A stretch of 39,240 nt of DNA from Hyphomicrobiales bacterium (lineage in GTDB: Bacteria; Pseudomonadota; Alphaproteobacteria; Rhizobiales; Xanthobacteraceae), in the NCBI GenBank assembly GCA_021730985.1, contig JAKFYI010000047.1:1-39240 (forward strand), read 5' to 3'. The translations under genes and the position numbers were made by a program. Positions 32,071-39,240 of this stretch are shown one piece after another. Numbering within the stretch: position 1 is the first letter of the stretch; each line of letters starts with the position of its first letter. Under the pieces are notes generated by a model, which worked only from the letters and a program-made list of their open reading frames with translations, made no database searches and had not been told where the DNA came from.

Positions 32071-33654
32071 ATGCCCAAGGTTCTCATTTCCGACGCGCTG
32101 TCGCCGGCCGCAATCCAGATCTTCAAGGACCGCGGCCTTGAGGTCGATTTCCAGCCCAATCTCGGCAAGGACAAGGACAAGCTCGCCGAGATCATCGGCA
32201 ACTATGAAGGGCTCGCCATCCGCTCGGCCACCAAGGTCACGCCTAAGATTCTCGACAGGGCGAAGAACCTCAAGGTGATCGGCCGCGCCGGCATCGGCGT
32301 GGACAACGTGGACATCAACGCCGCGACCGCCAAGGGCGTCATCGTGATGAACACGCCGTTCGGCAACTCCATCACCACCGCCGAGCATGCGATCTCGCTG
32401 ATGCTGGCGCTGGCGCGCCAGATTCCCGAGGCCGACGTCTCCACCCGCGCCGGCAAGTGGGAAAAGAACAAGTTCATGGGCGTCGAGATTTTCGGCAAGA
32501 CGCTCGGCGTGATCGGCTGCGGCAACATCGGCTCGATCGTCGCCGACCGCGCGGTCGGCCTGCGCATGAAGGTGATCGCCTACGATCCGTTCCTGTCGGC
32601 GGAGCGGGCGATGGACCTCGGCGTCGAGAAGGTCGAGCTTGAGGAACTGTTCAAGCGCGCCGACTTCATCACGCTGCACACCCCGCTGACCGAGAAGACC
32701 AAGAACATCGTCGATGCCGCGGCGCTCGGCCGGATGAAGAAGGGCGTGCGCATCGTCAATTGCGCGCGTGGCGGCCTGGTGGACGAGACCGCGCTGGTCG
32801 AGGCGCTGAAGTCCGGGCATGTCGCGGGCGCGGCGTTCGACGTGTTCATCGAGGAGCCGGCCACCAGCAATCCGCTGTTCACCTTGCCGAACGTGGTCTG
32901 CACGCCGCATCTGGGCGCTGCCACCACGGAGGCGCAGGAGAACGTCGCACTGCAGGTCGCCGAGCAGATGTCGGACTACCTGCTGCGCGGCGCGATCTCC
33001 AACGCCGTCAACTTCCCCTCGATCACCGCGGAAGAGGCGCCAAGGCTCAAGCCGTTCATCGCGCTGGCCGAGAAGCTCGGCTCGTTCGCGGGCCAGCTCA
33101 CCGAGGGCAGCATCACCAAGGTGCAGATCAGCTACGAGGGCGCGGTGGCGCAGATGAAGACCAAGGCGCTGACGTCGGCGGCGATGGCAGGCTTCCTGCG
33201 TCCGATGCTGCAGGACATCAACGTGGTGTCCGCGCCGATCGTCGCCAAGGAGCGCGGCATCGTGGTGGAGGAAACCACCCGCGAGGCCGAGGGCGACTAC
33301 GAGAGTCTCGTCACCGTGTCGGTGACCACGCCGGAGCACACCCGCTGGATTTCCGGCACGGTGTTCGCCGACGGCCGCCCGCGCATCGTCAACATCAAGG
33401 GCATCCGCATGGACGCCGAATTCGGCCCGTCGATGGTGTACATCACCAACCTCGACAAGCCGGGCTTCATCGGCAAGTTCTCCTCGACCTTGGGCGACGC
33501 CGGCATCAACATCGCGACCTTCCACGTCGGCCGCGAGGCGCCGGGCGGCAGCGCCATCGCACTGATCGAGATCGACGGTGAATTGCCGGCGGACGTGTTG
33601 GCCAAGGTGCGGGGTCTGCCGCAGGTGCAGAGCGCGCGGCCGCTGAAGTTCTGA
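32071..33654 (+). CDS. serA: D-3-phosphoglycerate dehydrogenase
   Basis: SerA oxidises 3-phosphoglycerate to 3-phosphohydroxypyruvate, the first step of serine synthesis. The 527-residue protein is the long form: a substrate/NAD core (GVIGCGNIGSIVADRA near 150; catalytic Arg in NCARGGLVDE, Glu near FIEEPA, His in TPHLGAAT), an intervening domain (about 320-450), and a C-terminal ACT domain (MVYITNLDKPGFIGKFSSTLGDAGINIATFHVGRE), which usually senses serine. No clear ribosome-binding site precedes the ATG. The last 23 bases of the gene and the ten after it are repeated at 34200-34232. Confidence 0.97.
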   Translation: MPKVLISDALSPAAIQIFKDRGLEVDFQPNLGKDKDKLAEIIGNYEGLAIRSATKVTPKILDRAKNLKVIGRAGIGVDNVDINAATAKGVIVMNTPFGNSITTAEHAISLMLALARQIPEADVSTRAGKWEKNKFMGVEIFGKTLGVIGCGNIGSIVADRAVGLRMKVIAYDPFLSAERAMDLGVEKVELEELFKRADFITLHTPLTEKTKNIVDAAALGRMKKGVRIVNCARGGLVDETALVEALKSGHVAGAAFDVFIEEPATSNPLFTLPNVVCTPHLGAATTEAQENVALQVAEQMSDYLLRGAISNAVNFPSITAEEAPRLKPFIALAEKLGSFAGQLTEGSITKVQISYEGAVAQMKTKALTSAAMAGFLRPMLQDINVVSAPIVAKERGIVVEETTREAEGDYESLVTVSVTTPEHTRWISGTVFADGRPRIVNIKGIRMDAEFGPSMVYITNLDKPGFIGKFSSTLGDAGINIATFHVGREAPGGSAIALIEIDGELPADVLAKVRGLPQVQSARPLKF

Positions 33655-33664
33655 GACAGGGGCG
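33632..33664 (+). repeat. Left copy of serA-end direct repeat
   Basis: This 33-base segment covers the final codons, stop codon and first bases after serA. It matches 34200-34232 at 32 of 33 positions (the difference is at 33656/34224, just past the stop). The pair flanks the toxin-antitoxin-like genes. Confidence 0.92.
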
Positions 33665-33709
33665 CTCCGCTAATGCAGTTGTGCGCCCGAGAAGCAGTGG
33701 CTCGATGTA

Positions 33710-33727
33710 CAGAAATTCTGATATAAT
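33710..33727 (+). promoter_or_regulatory. Extended -10 promoter of the DUF1902-HicA pair
   Basis: TGATATAAT at 33719-33727 is a perfect extended -10 box (TG-N-TATAAT), and no good -35 is visible. The odd palindrome CAGAAATTCTG at 33710-33720 overlaps its upstream edge and is a candidate operator. The start codon follows 26 bases after the box, with GTGAGG as ribosome-binding site. Confidence 0.7.
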
Positions 33728-33753
33728 GGGAGGCGCAAACAGGTGAGGCTGCC

Positions 33754-33984
33754 ATGTCACGTCCAATCGTTGTGATTGCGGACTGGGACCCCGAAGGCGG
33801 CGTTTGGGTCGCAACGACACGGGACCTCAAGGGGCTCGTGACAGAAGCTGAGACTATCGAGCTGTTGCGGGCCAAGCTGCCCGGAATGATTTTCGATCTG
33901 ATGGAGGAGGCGGGCGTTACCGAGATGCCTGCTTCCGTTGAGATCATCGCTCGTTCCAGCGACAAGCTCGTCGCTGCCGAATAG
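33754..33984 (+). CDS. DUF1902 protein, HicB-like antitoxin candidate
   Basis: The 76-residue protein matches the DUF1902 family, a partial RNase-H-like fold related to HicB antitoxins: WDPEGGVWVATTRDLKGLVTEAETIELLRAKLPGMI. It lacks a separate C-terminal DNA-binding domain, so regulation may need the toxin or another protein. A HicA-like gene starts 18 bases after it, which makes an antitoxin-first HicBA-type pair. It lies between two copies of the serA 3' end. Confidence 0.85.
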   Translation: MSRPIVVIADWDPEGGVWVATTRDLKGLVTEAETIELLRAKLPGMIFDLMEEAGVTEMPASVEIIARSSDKLVAAE

Positions 33985-34002
33985 TCTTGATTGCGTCCGA
34001 CG

Positions 34003-34197
34003 ATGGCCGATTTCTATCGAGACCTGATCTCGCTTCTGAAGCAGGCTGGCTTTGAGTTCAAACGCCAAGGCCGCGGCGACCACGAGATTTGGTGGAATCC
34101 TCGGCTCAAAGTCAGTGTGACGGTCGATCGAAAGCTCCGGTCGCGCATCACAGCCAACGAAATATTGAAAGAAGCAGGGTTGCCAAAGGCCTTCTAA
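34003..34197 (+). CDS. HicA-like mRNA interferase toxin
   Basis: This 64-residue protein has the HicA double-stranded-RNA-binding-like fold: YRDLISLLKQAGFEFKRQGRGDHEIWWNPRLKVSVTVDR. The catalytic His is in GDHEIW. It ends with ITANEILKEAGLPKAF, typical of HicA. I chose the ATG at 34003; a TTG at 33991 is less likely. It follows the DUF1902 gene and should be a translation-blocking RNase held in check by it. Its end lies directly beside the right serA-end repeat. Confidence 0.88.
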   Translation: MADFYRDLISLLKQAGFEFKRQGRGDHEIWWNPRLKVSVTVDRKLRSRITANEILKEAGLPKAF

Positions 34198-34199
34198 AG

Positions 34200-34232
34200 G
34201 CGCGCGGCCGCTGAAGTTCTGAGGCAGGGGCG
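34200..34232 (+). repeat. Right copy of serA-end direct repeat
   Basis: This is the second copy of the serA 3' end, in the same orientation, starting three bases after the HicA-like stop codon. It contains no complete gene. Confidence 0.92.
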
Positions 34233-34315
34233 GGCGCGGCTTGACGGCTGCGACCGCGATCACCAATTCAGGGCTCGGCCGCGCACCTCCGCACACATCC
34301 CAAGGAAAGCCACTC

Positions 34316-34573
34316 GTGCCTCGTTACTTCTTCAACACCCGGATCGGCGACGACGTGATCCCCGACGTCGAGGGCGAGGAGCTTCGTGACGCCGACCATG
34401 CGTGGCGGGTCGCCAAGGCCATGATCCTTGATCTGCTGGAGGATCAGGCCGAACATCCGAACCTGCTGACCGCGTCATTGGTGGTCACCGACCAGAGCGG
34501 CGAGGTCGTTCTGGAGTTCCCGTTTTCGGAGGCGCTGATCGCCCAGCCGGAAAATCCGGCGACACGGCATTAG
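34316..34573 (+). CDS. DUF6894-type hypothetical protein
   Basis: The 85-residue protein begins PRYFFNTRIGDDVIPDVEGEELRDADHAWRVAKAMI, the pattern of a small family (DUF6894) that is very common in Bradyrhizobium-type genomes and has no known function. I chose the GTG at 34316, preceded by AAGGAAAG, because family members start at the RYFF motif; the frame is open back to 34241. It is soluble and probably cytoplasmic. Confidence 0.8.
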   Translation: MPRYFFNTRIGDDVIPDVEGEELRDADHAWRVAKAMILDLLEDQAEHPNLLTASLVVTDQSGEVVLEFPFSEALIAQPENPATRH

Positions 34574-34600
34574 CTCGATCAATTCCCATCAGGAAAACAT

Positions 34601-34888
34601 ATGGCCACCGACACCAAGACGACCAAAGCCGCTCCCGCTCCGAAAAAGGAAGCGGCGGTGAAAGAGTCGAAGCCCGCGGCGGATGCGGCGCCGGCTAAGG
34701 ATGCAGCGCCTGCCAAGGACGCAGCACCCGCCAAGGACGCAGCGCCGGCCAAGGCCGAGGGCGAAACGCCTGCCGCCTCGTCCAGCTACAGCCGGGGCGA
34801 GGGCCAGAAGCCCGTGTCCAAGGCCTACAAGGACAATTGGAACGCAATCTTCGCCAAGAAAAATAACAAGAAGAAAAAGAAGCGCTGA
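34601..34888 (+). CDS. Low-complexity Ala/Pro/Lys-rich protein with DAAPAK repeats
   Basis: The 95-residue protein contains four tandem DAAPAK units (about residues 28-51) after a Lys/Ala-rich start. It ends with YSRGEGQKPVSKAYKDNWNAIF and a run of Lys and Asn (KKNNKKKKKR). It looks disordered and very basic at the C-terminus, so nucleic-acid binding is possible. The repeat number may vary between strains. I do not recognise a named family. Confidence 0.75.
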   Translation: MATDTKTTKAAPAPKKEAAVKESKPAADAAPAKDAAPAKDAAPAKDAAPAKAEGETPAASSSYSRGEGQKPVSKAYKDNWNAIFAKKNNKKKKKR

Positions 34889-34964
34889 CCCGGCCGGTGG
34901 GCTGGCGCAGCGCCATGCGGCGCGGCCAAGCTGTGCGAGTGCTCCGCCGGTGGAAGGTCGATCC

Positions 34965-35636
34965 ATGATTTCCTGGTCCCTGCTCGATATGGCGCGCGTG
35001 CCCGGCGGCGGCGAACTGCGCCTGATGCGGCGCGGCGCCGAATTCTCGATCCGTCTCGACGGCAACGAACTGATGAACAGCCGCCTCAGCGGGTCGGAGC
35101 AGGCGCTCGCGCGGCTGGCCTGCGAGCGCATTCAATCGCGAACGGCGCCGATGGTGCTGATCGGCGGATTGGGCATGGGCTTCACGCTTCGCGCCGCGCT
35201 CGCCGAACTGGGCAGCGAGGCCCGCATCGTGGTGGCCGAGCTGGTGCCGGCGGTGGTGGCGTGGGCGCGCGGCCCGATGGCCGAGGTATTCGGCGAAAGC
35301 CTCAGCGATCCGCGCGTCAGCGTGCGCGAGACGGATGTCGGCGACACGATCCGCTCCGGCCGTTCGGCGTTCGACGCCATCCTGCTCGACGTGGATAACG
35401 GGCCGGAGGGGCTGACGCGCAAAGCCAACGACGCGCTGTACGACGCGAAAGGCTTGAGCGCCGCACATGCGGCGCTGCGGCCCGGCGGCGTGCTGGCGGT
35501 GTGGTCGTCCGGTCCCGATGCGGAATTCGTTCGCAGGCTTCGCAAGGCCGGCTTCGGCGTCGATGAAGTTGGCGCCCGCGCCAACCAGACGCGCGGCGCG
35601 CGCTACGTGATCTGGCTCGCGACCCGCGGCTCGTAA
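34965..35636 (+). CDS. Spermidine-synthase-like methyltransferase-fold protein
   Basis: This 223-residue protein has the Rossmann fold of spermidine synthases: the cofactor loop is VLIGGLGMGFTLRAAL (about 64-79), VVAELVPAVVAWAR follows, and FDAILLDVDNGPEGLT carries the Asp pair. It is shorter than true SpeE at the N-terminus and keeps AALRPGGVLAVWSSGPDAEFVRRL. I chose the ATG at 34965 after GGAAGG; the longer open frame to 34683 is a shadow of the upstream gene. The substrate could be a polyamine or another small molecule, and activity as a polyamine synthase is not certain. Confidence 0.82.
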   Translation: MISWSLLDMARVPGGGELRLMRRGAEFSIRLDGNELMNSRLSGSEQALARLACERIQSRTAPMVLIGGLGMGFTLRAALAELGSEARIVVAELVPAVVAWARGPMAEVFGESLSDPRVSVRETDVGDTIRSGRSAFDAILLDVDNGPEGLTRKANDALYDAKGLSAAHAALRPGGVLAVWSSGPDAEFVRRLRKAGFGVDEVGARANQTRGARYVIWLATRGS

Positions 35637-35796
35637 GCTTAGGGCAAGCGTCCGTAGGCTGAGACATGACGTCCCGGCGAGCGTTCATTAGGGATATCGT
35701 AACCCTCGCCGCGATGTGGCCGTGCCGATGCCTTACGGATACCCGAATTGGGCACGCTGCTTCCCAGCGTCGGATTTAACGCCGGAGGGGTGAGCC

Positions 35797-37461
35797 ATGC
35801 GCCGCCATTTTGCATTTCTTGCTTTGCCTATTTCCCTTGCCGTCATTGCCTGGCCCGTTGCCGCGGCCGAGATCGAAGCGGCCTCGCAGATCGACAACGT
35901 TCTGGTCTATCCGGACGGCGCCACCGTCACGCGGCTGATCCGGCTCGATCTGCCGGCCGGCGACACCACGCTGCTGGCGCGCGATTTTCCGGTCACGCTC
36001 GATCCGTCCTCGCTGCGGGTCGAAGGCGAGGGCAACGCGCGTCTCGTGATCGGCGCGGTGGATGCGCGGATGCCGCGCCCCACGCCGCCCGCGAACCTGC
36101 CGGAGATCGACCGCCGCATCGAGGCGCTGCGCGATCAGCGCGCCGCGCTCGACGGCGCGATTGCGGCGGCCAACGCGCGCCGCAAGTTCGCCGAGCGTTT
36201 CGCCGAAGCGTCACCCGCCGGCATCGGCGAGAAGGGCGAGGCCCGCCCGCTCACCGAATGGCGCGCCGCGTTTTCAGCCATCGCCGAAGAGATTGCCGCG
36301 TCCGACAATGCGATCCGCGACGCCAGGATCAAGCAGCGCGACATCGATCGCGATTTGGCGCGGCTGGAAGCGGAGCGCAACGCCAATCCGCCGCAGAAGT
36401 TCGAGGTTCGCATCGATCTCAACGCGGCCGCGGCTGCCAGCGCCTTGTTGCGCGTCAGCTACACGGTGCGCGGCGCGCGCTGGATCCCGATGTACGACGC
36501 TAGGCTCGACACCGGATCGAAGGATCGCAAGCCCGCGCTGGAATTGATCCGCCGCGCTGAGATCGCGCAGAGCACCGGCGAGGACTGGAACGATGTCTCG
36601 CTCGTGGTCTCCACCGTGCGCACCGCGCGCGGCGGCAGCGCGCCCGAACTGCCGCCGTTGATCGTGCGCTATCCGGTGCCGCCGCGCCCGGCCGCAGCCG
36701 GCCTGGCTCAACCGGCGCCGGAGCCTATGACGGACGAATATTTGCGGCAGCAAAGGAGTCTCCGGAGCGACAACGCCAGAAAGGTCTTGAGCGCGGAAGA
36801 GCAGCAGGCCACCGTCGAAACCGGCGGCTTCCAGGTGCTGTTCCGCATTCCCGGCCGCATCACGGTGGCCGCGGGGCAGGGCGCCAAGAGCTTCCGCATC
36901 GCGTCGGCCAGCATCGCGCCCGAGCTGAAGGTGCAGGCCGCGCCTGCGCTGGCCGAAACCGCGTTCCTGCAGGCCGGTTTCAAGCACGCCGAGGATGCGC
37001 CGCTGCTGCCCGGCCGGGTGTCGCTCTATCGCGACGGCGTGTTTGTCGGCCGCAGTCCGATGCCGCTGGCCGCCAAGGACGAAGTGGTGCGGCTGGGCTT
37101 TGGCGCTGACGAGAGGGTGAAGGTGACGCGCGCCGTGGTTCGCCGCGCCGAAGGCACCACCGGCCTGATCGGATCGTCGAAGACCGACGAGCGTGAGTTC
37201 AAGACCACCATCCGCAACGGCCACGACGTACCGATTCAGATCACCATCGAGGATCAGATCCCGGTCAGCGAGGTGGAGGAGATCGCGGTCGAGATGCTGC
37301 CCCTCACGACGCCGCCGACCGCGCGCGACGTGCGGGACCGCCGCGGCGTGCTGGAATGGACGTTCGACGCCAAGCCCGGCGAGACCCGCGAGATCAAGCT
37401 CGGCTGGCGGGTGCGCTGGCCCAAGGACAAGGCGCTGCAATACGCCCCGCGCCCGCCGTGA
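35797..37461 (+). CDS. DUF4139 (MuiA-type) periplasmic protein
   Basis: The 554-residue protein has a signal peptide (LALPISLAVIAWPVAAAE), then an N-terminal DUF4140 part (ASQIDNVLVYPDGATVTRLIRLDLPAG). A charged helical stretch follows (about 105-205, likely coiled coil: PEIDRRIEALRDQRAALDGAIAAANARRKF). The large C-terminal DUF4139 domain (VRGARWIPMYDARLD near 225 to TREIKLGWRVRWPKD) comes last. The family is linked by name to mucoidy inhibition (MuiA), but its mechanism is not known. The length is normal for the family. The 160 bases upstream hold no clear promoter match. Confidence 0.88.
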   Translation: MRRHFAFLALPISLAVIAWPVAAAEIEAASQIDNVLVYPDGATVTRLIRLDLPAGDTTLLARDFPVTLDPSSLRVEGEGNARLVIGAVDARMPRPTPPANLPEIDRRIEALRDQRAALDGAIAAANARRKFAERFAEASPAGIGEKGEARPLTEWRAAFSAIAEEIAASDNAIRDARIKQRDIDRDLARLEAERNANPPQKFEVRIDLNAAAAASALLRVSYTVRGARWIPMYDARLDTGSKDRKPALELIRRAEIAQSTGEDWNDVSLVVSTVRTARGGSAPELPPLIVRYPVPPRPAAAGLAQPAPEPMTDEYLRQQRSLRSDNARKVLSAEEQQATVETGGFQVLFRIPGRITVAAGQGAKSFRIASASIAPELKVQAAPALAETAFLQAGFKHAEDAPLLPGRVSLYRDGVFVGRSPMPLAAKDEVVRLGFGADERVKVTRAVVRRAEGTTGLIGSSKTDEREFKTTIRNGHDVPIQITIEDQIPVSEVEEIAVEMLPLTTPPTARDVRDRRGVLEWTFDAKPGETREIKLGWRVRWPKDKALQYAPRPP

Positions 37462-37538
37462 CCGGACTGGCATAATTCAAGGCATCGCGGGCTGCGTTGC
37501 TTGGCAAACGATTGAGATATCAGCGATTTCGGCTATGA

Positions 37539-38954
<1,416 letters not shown>

Positions 38955-38974
38955 GCGGTGTAGGCACGAGGCAA

Positions 38975-39240
38975 ATGGCCGACTATCACCCGCTCATCCT
39001 CCGCGCTGTCGAGGGTCTCGACAAAAACACCGGCGAGAACCGGCGCGCGCTCTATGAGCGGGCGCGGACCGCGCTGGTGGCGCAGTTGCGCGGCGTGCAG
39101 CCCGCGCTGGACGAGTCGGAGATCACGCGCGAACGGCTCGCGCTCGAGGAGGCGATCCGCAAGGTCGAGGCGGAATCCGCGCGCCGTGCGCGCGAGGAAC
39201 CGCGCAAGCCGCTGCCGCCGCGTCCCGCCCCGCCGCCGCG
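38975..39240 (+). CDS. Hypothetical protein, 5' part (cut by window end)
   Basis: An open frame starts at the ATG at 38975, with ACGAGG just upstream, and runs off the window. It begins MADYHPLILRAVEGLDKNTG and continues ENRRALYERARTALVAQL, a helical region (residues 20-70), and then a Pro/Arg-rich stretch (KPLPPRPAPPPR). This is a common conserved partner downstream of purA in Bradyrhizobium-type genomes. No function is known to me, and the membrane or Pro-rich character of the remainder cannot be judged. Confidence 0.8.
   Translation, partial: MADYHPLILRAVEGLDKNTGENRRALYERARTALVAQLRGVQPALDESEITRERLALEEAIRKVEAESARRAREEPRKPLPPRPAPPP

Overview
The window looks like chromosome of a high-GC alphaproteobacterium of the order Hyphomicrobiales, most like the Bradyrhizobium/Rhodopseudomonas/Pseudolabrys group. 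The reasons are: dense high-GC coding with long spurious antisense frames, CtrA-type TTAA boxes, a serC leader RNA, Omp25/31-type outer membrane barrels, an aqpS-type arsenic operon, and families of GC-rich palindromic repeats between genes. This placement is inference; no rRNA or tRNA gene is present. No gap between genes exceeds about 300 bases.

Left part (1-10130). A minus-strand pair encodes the iron-sulfur and FAD subunits of a molybdenum hydroxylase; the large subunit is not in view. It is divergent from an FrsA-like hydrolase. Next come a small outer membrane barrel, a secreted DUF2092 protein overlapping a small secreted protein, and a minus-strand 2-hydroxyacid dehydrogenase divergent from a tight three-gene operon (fumarylacetoacetate hydrolase family, an SDR without the YxxxK catalytic pair, and a shikimate-dehydrogenase-like enzyme). 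Two paralogous secreted proteins, each built of two repeats, end at a strong terminator.

Cyanate block (10130-14250). A textbook sigma-54 promoter precedes a cyanate uptake and detoxification operon: binding protein, permease, ATPase and cyanase. Nitrogen-limited control is the natural reading.

Accessory block (14250-27880). It holds a RelE-type toxin with an antitoxin whose 3' end has absorbed a palindromic repeat, a lower-GC Ser/Thr kinase with an unrecognised C-terminal half, an HTH protein, an FMN-dependent 2-hydroxyacid dehydrogenase and glmM. Then follow an unrecognised low-GC membrane protein, an arsR-arsI-arsC-aqpS operon, two membrane proteins (one frameshifted in a homopolymer) and a diguanylate cyclase. 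A 47-base fragment of glmM, differing from the resident gene only at synonymous positions, sits 5.4 kb downstream and suggests that glmM-to-26 kb was assembled by recombination.

Right part (27880-39240). Bacterioferritin-associated ferredoxin and bacterioferritin are followed by two outer membrane barrels behind a cluster of CtrA-like TTAA boxes, then serC (with its leader RNA) and serA for serine synthesis. A HicA-like toxin and DUF1902 partner lie just after serA, flanked by a 33-base duplication of the serA 3' end. After that come small proteins, a spermidine-synthase-like protein, a DUF4139 protein, purA and the start of a hypothetical gene.

The strongest unexplained signals are the two accessory segments bordered by short duplications of housekeeping-gene sequence (glmM and serA), the catalytically atypical SDR in its operon, the repeat-invaded antitoxin, and the kinase with an unknown effector half.
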